Assembly (NCBI GenBank): GCA_937983305.1
Contig: CALKAJ010000257.1
Coordinates: forward strand, 1 to 6,317
DNA length: 6,317 nucleotides
Direction of reading: 5' to 3'
Source of the DNA: an uncultured Ignavibacteriota bacterium
GTDB taxonomy: Bacteria; Bacteroidota; Ignavibacteria; Tepidaquicellales; Tepidaquicellaceae
Each line of letters starts with the position of its first letter. Within the stretch, counting starts at the first letter, position 1. This document shows positions 1-6,317 of the stretch, one piece after another. The notes under the pieces were generated by a model. That model was given only the letters and a program-made list of their open reading frames with translations. It made no database searches and was not told the origin of the DNA. The position numbers were made by a program, and so were the translations under genes.

Positions 1-51
1 GTGTGAGAGGCGCTCCGGTGGGCTCATTAGCTCACCGGCCGTCTACTCGAT
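1..51 (+). mobile_element. 3' end of a group II intron (domain VI), partial
   Basis: Only the last ~51 bases are inside the window; the catalytic domains and any reverse transcriptase ORF would lie to the left. Bases 15-24 and 29-38 form a 10-pair hairpin (one G-U as plus-strand RNA, loop CATT). It is followed by CCGTCTACTCGAT, and GAG near 5-7 can pair with the CTC at 46-48. This leaves A45 unpaired, 7 nt from an AT end at 50-51, which matches domain VI: a bulged branch-point adenosine 7-8 nt before a 3' terminus ending in A-pyrimidine. The opening TGTGAGAGG also resembles the segment that normally follows domain V. The stretch is clearly more GC-rich than the genes beside it. The assignment rests on remembered intron ends and on the fold; domain V is not visible. 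Confidence 0.6.
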
Positions 52-135
52 TGGCGTTTCGTTGTTCATTTTTCCAGTCAATTTGTCCTTCATTTTTGCT
101 GCATTGTCTTTCTTTCCGTGCGTTGGGGTAGGCTA

Positions 136-188
136 GCTCTTTTGCAGGTTTTGGTTTTAGCGTGGGCTTGTGCGACCTGCAAATGTGC
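136..188. repeat. structured intergenic repeat, copy 1
   Basis: An imperfect palindrome. Arms 141-149 (TTTGCAGGT) and 175-183 (ACCTGCAAA) pair perfectly over 9 bp around a 25-nt loop. Past two T-T mismatches (140/184 and 138/186) the stem continues with C139-G185 and GC 136-137 with GC 187-188. A second copy with the same base but a different, still self-complementary tip lies at 5995-6045. It sits just downstream of the operon's last stop. On the minus strand it is not followed by a T-run, so it is not a typical intrinsic terminator, although it could protect the mRNA 3' end. It resembles intergenic repeats of Bacteroidota as I remember them. Confidence 0.65.
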
Positions 189-206
189 TTGACTACGAAG
201 CGTTGG

Positions 207-932
207 CTATGTTGTTTTATAATTTTCCACAAATGTTTCAAATAAGCTTTTCATGGTTTCATAGTTTTTTCTTTTTGATAAAGTTGTAATGTCAAAAGTC
301 AATAAATGCTCAATGTCTTTTTGTGAGAGATAATTTCCATGTATTAGGATTTCTCTAATCTGGTCTAAGTCACCATAATATTGCCGTTTGTCTGGGTCGT
401 GGTTTTCAATTAAAAATTTTGCAAGGCATTCTTCAATAATTGGTTTTGAATGATTTTGAATATCATCAACTGCACGTAAAACATCATCAATCTTTCTGTC
501 GATAATACTTTTATCATTGAACAATATTTTGCCATTGCTATGAGACGAATTGTTGCGGTCGTCAACACTTTTCTTGTAAGCACCAATTTTTGAATTATCG
601 CAACCAAGTAACTTAAAGAACTTAAAAAATGGTGCTTCGTTTGATTTTACAAATGCAAATGGTGTTACAGCGTTCATAAAATCGTTTTCCATATCGTTGC
701 TCAAACCAACCATTGCTTTTTCAAAATCAATTTTGCGGTTTTCTTTGATTTGCCAAACCTCGAAATAAACAAAACTCATGTAAAGCATGTGGTAAGCAAT
801 AAAGGCAAAGGGATATTTTGCATTATTGTAATTGCTTTCAAAACTTTCCCAAAGGAAATTTATGTAATCTTGCTCGTCTCTGGTTTTATAAGAGTTCGGC
901 AAATATTCCAGTATGTCGATTGCATTTGCCAT
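207..932 (-). CDS. HEPN-like protein of the type I R-M operon (putative RNase)
   Basis: A 241-residue soluble, probably all-helical protein with no signal peptide or membrane span; I do not recognise a named family. Its clearest mark is DDRNNSSH at 124-131, giving R126-N-x3-H131. This fits the R-x4-6-H motif of HEPN domains, whose Arg and His form the RNase site in PrrC, RnlA, Csm6 and Cas13. Hydrophobic helices near 41-62 and 101-122 precede it, and a second helical block (about 186-238) follows. No ATPase or nucleotidyltransferase partner domain is present. The ATG at 932-930 was chosen because it overlaps the fusion gene's stop as TAATG, implying coupling; a TTG four codons upstream would give 245 residues. 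Operon position suggests a role tied to restriction, perhaps RNA cleavage when the system is challenged. Function is inferred from one motif and context; it could be a non-catalytic HEPN accessory. Confidence 0.6.
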   Translation of the reverse strand: MANAIDILEYLPNSYKTRDEQDYINFLWESFESNYNNAKYPFAFIAYHMLYMSFVYFEVWQIKENRKIDFEKAMVGLSNDMENDFMNAVTPFAFVKSNEAPFFKFFKLLGCDNSKIGAYKKSVDDRNNSSHSNGKILFNDKSIIDRKIDDVLRAVDDIQNHSKPIIEECLAKFLIENHDPDKRQYYGDLDQIREILIHGNYLSQKDIEHLLTFDITTLSKRKNYETMKSLFETFVENYKTT

Positions 933-3358
933 TATTCTTCCCAAAGTTTATTGATTTCGTCTTTTATTTTTTGCTCAAATATCTTTATAAGCTCTTTGTT
1001 GGCTTTTACTAATTGCTGCTCTTTTTCGATTTGAGAAACAATTAAATTTTGTTCTTCTATAGGAATTATGGGTATTTGAACAACTTCAACTGTTTTAAAA
1101 CTTAATGCAGGCATAGCTCCGCCAGCGGTTATTCTTTTGAAATAAGACTGAACATATTCCGAAGTAAGGTAAAAGTAGAGAAAATCATTTGTGATTTTTT
1201 CATTTGGTGACACTTTAAAAAGATTGTTAGCTAATACACCGTCAAAACCTCTTCCGACATATCCGGCAGACGCGCCATATCTAACAACAACCACCTCGTC
1301 TTTCCTAATATATTTATTTTTCGATAGTTCCTTTGGGATATATCTAAAATCGTCAGAATATTGAGTGTAATTCTCTATTCTCAAAAAGACATCATATCCA
1401 TCGATATATTCTTTACTCTGTAATTCCAAATCTACCTGAATTCCTTGAGAAAAATCACATACAGAACCCAATTCCACCATTTCCCATTCGGGTTTTATAT
1501 CAATTTGGGGGTTGTAGTTTTCAACTACTTGATTGGCTCCGGCAACTATTTTCTCGTATTGCTCTATTTTAGTTTCGATTTCTAATTGAACCGTAACCGG
1601 TGGTAGCGGAATTTTAAAAGGAGACAATGAAGCTCTTGTAATTTGGGGTTGTGCTGCACCAGTAATTACTGAACTCAAATCTGAAACCTTTAATAAATGG
1701 AATAGAAATCTCTTATTTATTCTATTATCAATCGGTTTAGCAACCATTGCATTTCCTGTAATCCACGACTTAGGTTCAGAAAAATTTATAGTTCCACATG
1801 TAGCCCCTCTACATGTTATTAGTACTTCTGAATCTTCATGATTGTATTTATCGTAATAACCAATTACACCGTTTGCACCAAAAACTTTGTATTCTCCATT
1901 TTCTTTGAAATCACTTGCACTAATAGTTTGAGGTTGATAAAGGTCACAAACTTCGCTTAATTCAACTAAGTCGAATTTGGACTGTTTTTTTGCAATACTG
2001 TCTTTATATCTATCTCCGCTTAAATTATAATCCCCATTTTCAGTTATTCTGCTTCTTTCAACTGCAATCGAGTTTAATGGCAAATGTTCAAAATCAATTA
2101 GCGAAAAGTCATTGTTTCGAATAGCTGTAATGTATTGCTTTATGAAATTTGTTGCATCGGGCAAATCACTTGTACTAAGTTCTTTTCTTTGTGCTCCTAA
2201 ACTGTAGCCATCATTTTCAATTTTTACGAAAAGTATTTTTTCTGTTTTTTTTGCAAGTGTTTTATCTAACAAGAGAATTGAGGTTTTAACACCACTATAC
2301 GGCTGAAAAAGACCGGCTGGCAAACTTACAACTCCGTAAAGAAAGTTTTTTTCAACCAGCAATTTCCTCAATGCTTTATAAGCTGTGGCACTTTGAAAAA
2401 TAATACCTTCGGGAACAATCACCGCTGCACGCCCGGTTGTTGGGTTAATATGCTCCATGATATAATCCACAAATAGCACCTCACTTCTATTTGCTTGCAT
2501 TGCAAATTTCTTGTGCGGGCGAATACCTCCTTTTGGTGTCATAAATGGCGGATTAGCCATTATAATATCAAATGTATCGCCCCAACGGTCAGTATAAGTT
2601 AAAGAATCATATTCATATATTTTTGGAGTTGTAAATCCATGCAGATACATATTTACCAAACTCAAACGCACCATTTCGGAAGAAATATCATAACCAACGA
2701 AGTTGTTTATTAGCTTTTTCCGTTCATCGGGCGTAAGTAAATCGCCTTTGTTCTTTTTAGTGTTTTCGTTCAGAATGTGTTTGTATGAGGAAATTAAAAA
2801 TCCGGCAGTGCCACAAGCAGGGTCGCAAATGCTTTCATCTTTTTTGGGCTGCATAATGGCTACCATAAAATCAATAATATGGCGTGGAGTGCGGAATTGT
2901 CCTGCATCACCTTGACTGCCTAAAACTGATAACAGGTATTCAAAAGCATCACCCAGTTTTTCGCTATGGTCGTAATGAAACTCATTGATAACCTTCAGAA
3001 ACATTTTTAACGTCTCTGGGTCTCTGTAAGGCAGATATGCGTTTTTAAAAATATCTCTGAAAAGTTGCGGTATATTAGGATTTTGGTTCAGTTTTACTAT
3101 TGCTTCTCCGTACAGTGCCAACATTTCATACCCGCCCAATTTGGGGTCAAATATTTTTGTCCAACTGTATTTTTCGTAATCGCCTGTAAAAAAAGTAGCT
3201 TCTCCACCAAATTCCATTGCTTCCTTATCCATATCGTCCATGAATTTGTATATCATAGCAATGGTAATTTGCTCAACTTGGCTTTGTGGATTTGGTAGTT
3301 TTCCTACCAAAATATCTCTTGCAGTATCAATCCTGCGTTTTGTTTCTTGGTCTAACAT
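932..3358 (-). CDS. hsdMS: Fused type I methylase-specificity subunit (HsdM-HsdS)
   Basis: A single 808-residue ORF joins two subunits that are usually separate. Residues 1 to about 455 are HsdM, an N6-adenine methyltransferase: helical N-terminus, GQFRTP at 153-158, SAM-binding DPACGTAG at 179-186 and catalytic NPPF at 269-272, ending in the usual HsdM tail around YNLSGDRY (444-451). Residues from about 462 are HsdS. TRD1 (about 463-584, with FGANGVIGYY at 493-502) is followed by a conserved helix opening PLPPVTVQLE. TRD2 (about 627-764) is followed by a second helix opening PIIPIEEQN. Each TRD should read half of a split target; the target cannot be predicted here. The protein methylates host DNA and guides HsdR. 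The start directly abuts the hsdR stop (TAAATG). All motifs look intact and no stop separates the halves. A Lys-Lys codon pair at 457-458 lies in an A7 run at the junction. Confidence 0.93.
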   Translation of the reverse strand: MLDQETKRRIDTARDILVGKLPNPQSQVEQITIAMIYKFMDDMDKEAMEFGGEATFFTGDYEKYSWTKIFDPKLGGYEMLALYGEAIVKLNQNPNIPQLFRDIFKNAYLPYRDPETLKMFLKVINEFHYDHSEKLGDAFEYLLSVLGSQGDAGQFRTPRHIIDFMVAIMQPKKDESICDPACGTAGFLISSYKHILNENTKKNKGDLLTPDERKKLINNFVGYDISSEMVRLSLVNMYLHGFTTPKIYEYDSLTYTDRWGDTFDIIMANPPFMTPKGGIRPHKKFAMQANRSEVLFVDYIMEHINPTTGRAAVIVPEGIIFQSATAYKALRKLLVEKNFLYGVVSLPAGLFQPYSGVKTSILLLDKTLAKKTEKILFVKIENDGYSLGAQRKELSTSDLPDATNFIKQYITAIRNNDFSLIDFEHLPLNSIAVERSRITENGDYNLSGDRYKDSIAKKQSKFDLVELSEVCDLYQPQTISASDFKENGEYKVFGANGVIGYYDKYNHEDSEVLITCRGATCGTINFSEPKSWITGNAMVAKPIDNRINKRFLFHLLKVSDLSSVITGAAQPQITRASLSPFKIPLPPVTVQLEIETKIEQYEKIVAGANQVVENYNPQIDIKPEWEMVELGSVCDFSQGIQVDLELQSKEYIDGYDVFLRIENYTQYSDDFRYIPKELSKNKYIRKDEVVVVRYGASAGYVGRGFDGVLANNLFKVSPNEKITNDFLYFYLTSEYVQSYFKRITAGGAMPALSFKTVEVVQIPIIPIEEQNLIVSQIEKEQQLVKANKELIKIFEQKIKDEINKLWEE
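1952..1991 (-). promoter_or_regulatory. candidate -1 ribosomal frameshift signal at the M-S junction
   Basis: On the minus strand codons 456-458 read GCA AAA AAA, giving an in-frame A AAA AAA slippery heptamer (1991-1985). Nine bases later TTCG-A-CTTA pairs with TAAG-CGAA (1975-1967 with 1959-1952), an 8-bp bulged hairpin with a 7-nt loop. A -1 slip would add seven codons (TVQIRLS) and stop at TGA (1964-1962), giving a 465-residue HsdM without HsdS. The hairpin is AT-rich and weak. Two other in-frame slippery heptamers occur in the same gene, at 2246-2252 and 2346-2352, so chance is a real alternative. Confidence 0.3.
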
Positions 3359-5890
3359 TTATGCAACAAATTTATTAAGTGATACATTATCTTTTATGTA
3401 CTCAGGTATCGCAAAACGCAATTCAGGAGGCAACTTTCTGAATACATCACCATTTGGATTGGTGTTTAATAATGCATATTTTCTATTTTCAATTATGTCT
3501 CTGAACTCAGAGTCTGTAATGTAACTTTTAAAATAATCCCTTGCGAACGTGAAATATTCTTCGGGTGGTAAATAACGACTGTCAAACTTTTCAAATTCCT
3601 CGTCAAGAAGTTCGTCTTTTGATTTAAAATAAGGAATAAAACCAAAGATTTTTTCAATGATTTCTCTCAATGATAAACGCCTGTCAATTTTTATGGCATT
3701 CCTTAGTTTGCTTATATTGTAATACTCCTCTGGTTTATCAAAGATTTGACTGATAATGTATTGTTCTATTGCATCAAAATCTTTTTGTTGAACTAATTCC
3801 TTGATTTTGCCATCCTCTTTTACTTTATCTTCAAATTTCTCAAAATACATTCGGTCAATCTTCATTCCTTCAAGCCCAATTTCATTGACTGTGAAGGTTT
3901 TTAAAGGGTCGTGTTTTGTGCTGTCATATTCGTCAACAACATAACCGCCTCCGCCACCTCCTTCAGTTGAAGTTCCTTTTGGTGGTAACTTTAAAACTTC
4001 ATCGTAATTGAATTTTTCCTCGAAAAACTCGCAGTTTGCAAAGAAGTCAAAAAGTTTAAACCTCGATTTTTGTAGGTTTTCTTCCGGTATATTTTCGATT
4101 AAACTTTTATCCTTCAAAACCTCTTTATTCGCAAAATTGAATTTTCTTGTTCCTCTTCCTTTTATTTGAATAAAGTCGGTTGGAGAGAAAATTGGTCGCA
4201 TCAAACACACATTTAAAATATCAGGGCAATCATAACCTGTTGTCATCATGCCAACGGTAACACATACACGGGTTTTGCTTGTCTGGTATAAATCGTGAAA
4301 GTTACCTTTGCCACCCAAACGATTGTTAGTAAAGTTAATCGTCAATTGCTGTGCATCTGGTATCCAAGAAGTAACTTGCATTGCAAAATCAGATTGATAT
4401 TTGCCCGGAAACATCTTATCGGCAAATTCATTCAGAATTTGTGTGATTTTAGCAGCGTGGTTTTGACTTACACAAAATAAAATAGATTTGCCAATTTCAC
4501 CAGAAATCGGGTCTTTATAAGCGTTCTCTAAAAATGTTTTACAAAAAATGCGGTTCGTGTTTTCGGAAAACAATTTCTTTTCAAAGTCACGCTGCGAAAA
4601 TGTAGTCGAGGTTTCTTCTCCATTATCGTCTGTTATTTCAACCGTGTAACCTTCATCGCTTAAAAGCTGTGTAGTTATTTCTGTTCTTGCATCGACAACA
4701 CAAGGATTTACTAAAAAACCATCTTTAACGCCATGTAATAGACTATATTGAAAAGTTGGTTTGCCATCTTCACAACCAAAGGTTGTGTAAGTGTCCAAAA
4801 GCATTCTCCTTTCTAATTCTCTTGGGTCTTTTTCGCTTAACAATCCTGCATCAATCTTTTTTAAATAGTCCTTTGGTGTTGCTGTCAGACCTAACTTGTA
4901 GCCAATAAAGTATTCAAAAACAGCTCTGCTGTTACCTCCGATACTTCTATGTGCTTCATCAGAAATTACAAGGTCAAAATCAGTTGGTGAAAAAATCCTT
5001 TTATATTTGTTTTTGAAAAGAAACGATTGCACTGTCGAAACAACAATTTCTGCTTGCCGCCAGTCATCCCTATTTTCTTTGTAAATACTGCACTTATAAT
5101 CAGTTCTTAAATATTCTTTAAAAGCTTTATCTGCTTGGTCTTCCAATTCCAAACGGTCAACCAGAAACAAAACTCTTCTTGCGTTTCCAGTCCGTAAAAA
5201 CAATTTGATTACGGCTGCTGAAGTTAAAGTTTTACCTGTGCCAGTTGCCATTTCAAATAAGAAACGGTCTTTGCCTGCTTTTACTTCTTCCTGTATTCGT
5301 TCAATAGCTCTAACCTGATACTTACGCAAAAACCTTAATTTATTTTCTTCAATAAAAGCACTGCGTTGCGATTCATCAATATATCTCGGGTCACTTGCGT
5401 AATCTGGTTTTTGAGTTTTTACAATGTAATCTTCTTTTACGGTTTCATTTACTAATGCCTCTGCATTTGGCTTAAATTCCGTATATCCGATAACAGTTTC
5501 AGGTTTTGGAAATGTTGCAATAATATTGGGATTTCCTCTTTGTAAATCCCAGAAGTAATGCAAATTGCCATTTGAAAGAATTATGAATCTACAGTTTTGA
5601 GATTGTGCATATTTTCTGGCTTGTTCCTTAGCAAAAAGTGGATTTATTTCTTCTTTCTTTGCTTCTAAAACAATGAAAGGAAAACCTTTGTCGTCAAGTA
5701 ACAGATAGTCAATGAAGCCATTTTTTGTTTTTTCAAAATCTTCACCGAATTCATCTAATTCGGTTTGAGTTAGTTTTGTTTTATTTTCAAGTACAATATT
5801 GGCTCTGCCTTCTTTCGAATCAAAGAACCGCCATCCCGCTTCTTCAAGCAGTTTATTGATTTTTATTCTTGCTTTAGCTTCTTTTGACAT
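3359..5890 (-). CDS. hsdR: Type I restriction subunit R (nuclease-translocase HsdR)
   Basis: An 843-residue cytoplasmic motor and nuclease that, with the MS protein, translocates unmodified DNA using ATP and cuts it at a distance. The N-terminal PD-(D/E)xK nuclease shows D61, E76-A-K78 and the accessory Q90-x3-Y94. The SF2 helicase core follows: Walker A ATGTGKT at 215-221, LFLVDR at 241-246, DEAH at 311-314, LTATP at 335-339, TVGMMTTGYDCPD at 545-557 and QIKGRGTR at 575-582. A six-glycine run (644-649) separates the helicase from an EcoEI-type C-terminal domain (about 665-835) expected to contact the methylase. The length fits the short EcoEI/type IB-like R subunits rather than the over-1000-residue EcoKI or EcoR124 forms. 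All catalytic residues are present, so it is probably active. It is the first gene of the operon, with a short AT-rich leader and no Shine-Dalgarno sequence. Confidence 0.95.
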   Translation of the reverse strand: MSKEAKARIKINKLLEEAGWRFFDSKEGRANIVLENKTKLTQTELDEFGEDFEKTKNGFIDYLLLDDKGFPFIVLEAKKEEINPLFAKEQARKYAQSQNCRFIILSNGNLHYFWDLQRGNPNIIATFPKPETVIGYTEFKPNAEALVNETVKEDYIVKTQKPDYASDPRYIDESQRSAFIEENKLRFLRKYQVRAIERIQEEVKAGKDRFLFEMATGTGKTLTSAAVIKLFLRTGNARRVLFLVDRLELEDQADKAFKEYLRTDYKCSIYKENRDDWRQAEIVVSTVQSFLFKNKYKRIFSPTDFDLVISDEAHRSIGGNSRAVFEYFIGYKLGLTATPKDYLKKIDAGLLSEKDPRELERRMLLDTYTTFGCEDGKPTFQYSLLHGVKDGFLVNPCVVDARTEITTQLLSDEGYTVEITDDNGEETSTTFSQRDFEKKLFSENTNRIFCKTFLENAYKDPISGEIGKSILFCVSQNHAAKITQILNEFADKMFPGKYQSDFAMQVTSWIPDAQQLTINFTNNRLGGKGNFHDLYQTSKTRVCVTVGMMTTGYDCPDILNVCLMRPIFSPTDFIQIKGRGTRKFNFANKEVLKDKSLIENIPEENLQKSRFKLFDFFANCEFFEEKFNYDEVLKLPPKGTSTEGGGGGGYVVDEYDSTKHDPLKTFTVNEIGLEGMKIDRMYFEKFEDKVKEDGKIKELVQQKDFDAIEQYIISQIFDKPEEYYNISKLRNAIKIDRRLSLREIIEKIFGFIPYFKSKDELLDEEFEKFDSRYLPPEEYFTFARDYFKSYITDSEFRDIIENRKYALLNTNPNGDVFRKLPPELRFAIPEYIKDNVSLNKFVA

Positions 5891-5916
5891 TACAATTCTA
5901 TTCTATTTTATAATCA

Positions 5917-5945
5917 CAAATTTAGTTTTAAATTCTCAACACCAA
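5917..5945 (-). promoter_or_regulatory. Bacteroidota-type promoter of the hsd operon
   Basis: The minus strand reads TAAATTTG at 5924-5917, a full match to the Bacteroidota -7 consensus TAnnTTTG. A TTG at 5945-5943 lies 18 nt upstream as the -33 element. Transcription should begin a few bases past the -7 box, leaving a leader of about 20 nt that is rich in A and T. No operator or regulator gene is apparent, so expression may be constitutive, with restriction held in check after translation as in other type I systems (inference). Confidence 0.6.
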
Positions 5946-5994
5946 TTTATTCAAATAAGTCGCTGTCTTTCAGTGATGCGTAAGCAAAATGAAG

Positions 5995-6045
5995 GCTCTT
6001 TTGGCTGCGAAGCGGTCGCCCGCGCGTTGGGGCAGCCAAATGTGC
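5995..6045. repeat. structured intergenic repeat, copy 2
   Basis: This copy has the same layout and orientation as the one at 136-188. Arms 6000-6008 (TTTGGCTGC) and 6032-6040 (GCAGCCAAA) pair over 9 bp around a 23-nt loop. The outer part GCTCT (5995-5999) faces TGTGC (6041-6045) with the same two T-T mismatches. The outer sequences GCTCTTTTG and CAAATGTGC are shared between copies and a YTGA follows in both, while the inner six base pairs differ but remain complementary. It lies about 70 bp upstream of the hsdR -7 box. Confidence 0.65.
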
Positions 6046-6138
6046 CTGAATGTGCGGTGGGTTTCCATTTTCTTTGTCTTTATGCAGCAAAAATTTCTTT
6101 ATCATTTTGTCGTCTGTTTCTGTCTTTTTACAATGAAC

Positions 6139-6267
6139 GCCAACGTTCAAGTATAAGCGTAGTGCGGGTTTTCGGAGCAATACACTGTCCGCTAGCACGA
6201 ACTTTGATAGATGCCAAAATACCAAATTTTAGCCACTTCGCCCGCATTACGCTTATACAATGTTGGC
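6139..6267. repeat. 129-bp imperfect inverted repeat, attC-like in shape
   Basis: The left arm (6139-6168) starts GCCAAC and contains GTATAAGCGTA and TGCGGG. The right arm (6241-6267) is its near-perfect complement, ending in GTTGGC. The arms pair apart from two G/A differences, which fold as G-T wobbles, and a 3-nt bulge (CAA) on the left. The 72-nt centre is not part of the stem. Paired end boxes, unpaired extra bases on one strand and a variable centre recall integron attC sites, and the length is within their range. However, the end boxes do not fit the RYYYAAC/GTTRRRY consensus and no integrase is in view. A Bacteroidota intergenic palindrome family is at least as likely. Confidence 0.65.
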
Positions 6268-6317
6268 GGTAGTTTTTTTATTCAATTCTCCTTAATACCC
6301 CCTTTAATTTTGCTTCA

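Larger units (their letters stand above)
5891..6317. other. intergenic region with promoter and repeats
   Basis: This 427-bp stretch holds no convincing gene. From the hsdR side it contains a short AT-rich leader, the Bacteroidota-type promoter, the small structured repeat (5995-6045), about 90 bp of plain AT-rich sequence, the 129-bp inverted repeat (6139-6267), a T7 run (6273-6279) and unassigned sequence to the window edge. The ORFs that cross it run through the repeats. Confidence 0.7.

Noticed and set aside
141..183. Hairpin after the operon as a rho-independent terminator
   Set aside because: On the minus strand the stem is followed by AGAGCTAGCC, not a T-run, and the loop is 25 nt.
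32..241. Minus-strand ORF of 69 codons overlapping the end of the HEPN-like gene
   Set aside because: It runs through structured repeat copy 1 and into the putative intron end. Its composition is repeat-derived and no start context or domain supports it.
750..1034. Plus-strand ORFs opposite the operon (also at 2703-2915, 3065-3298, 3240-3524, 4295-4480 and 5799-6272)
   Set aside because: They are antisense shadows of hsdR, hsdMS and the HEPN-like gene, with no recognisable domains.
3367..3374. Second TAAATTTG (-7-like box) just upstream of hsdMS
   Set aside because: It lies within the hsdR coding end, has no TTTG at the -33 position, and would place the transcript start only a few bases before the ATG.
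3955..3972. GGAGGTGG-like sequence in the glycine codons of hsdR as an internal ribosome site
   Set aside because: It simply encodes the six-glycine linker (644-649). No ATG with a meaningful downstream product follows, and Bacteroidota rely little on Shine-Dalgarno pairing.
5947..6225. Minus-strand ORF of 92 codons upstream of hsdR
   Set aside because: It begins inside the 129-bp inverted repeat and crosses repeat copy 2. Its vague likeness to the 32-241 ORF comes from the shared repeat, not from a protein family.
6278..6316. Twelve open codons ending in TAA at the right edge (EAKLKGVLRRIE), possibly the C-terminus of a further minus-strand gene
   Set aside because: It is too short to support. 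A stop placed just before the inverted repeat is suggestive, but only more sequence to the right can decide.

Overview
The window is AT-rich. It shows several Bacteroidota traits: the hsdR promoter matches the Bacteroidota -7 consensus TAnnTTTG, no start is preceded by a clear Shine-Dalgarno sequence, and the proteins are rich in Lys, Asn and Ile. The exact genus cannot be read from the sequence. The region looks like an accessory defence locus framed by repeats, not core genome.

Layout, read on the minus strand from right to left. A repeat-rich intergenic stretch (5891-6317) holds a 129-bp imperfect inverted repeat, a smaller structured repeat and the promoter. A tight three-gene operon follows: hsdR (5890-3359), an hsdM-hsdS fusion (3358-932), and a 241-residue protein with a HEPN-like R-x4-H motif (932-207). 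hsdR and the fusion abut (TAAATG) and the fusion overlaps the third gene (TAATG), so all three are probably co-transcribed and translationally coupled. Beyond the operon, 52-206 carries a second copy of the small structured repeat. Bases 1-51 look like the 3' end (domain VI) of a group II intron on the plus strand, cut by the window edge.

How the parts work together. HsdR (nuclease plus SF2 translocase, short EcoEI/type IB-like form) and the MS fusion (N6-adenine methylase plus a two-TRD specificity module) are together enough for a type I restriction-modification system. The HEPN-like protein, embedded in the same operon, could be a back-up RNA-cutting effector, by analogy with PrrC beside a type I system; this is inference.

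The most interesting points are the HEPN-like third gene, the M-S fusion, a possible -1 frameshift signal exactly at the M-S junction that would yield free HsdM, and two repeats with compensatory stem changes flanking the operon.
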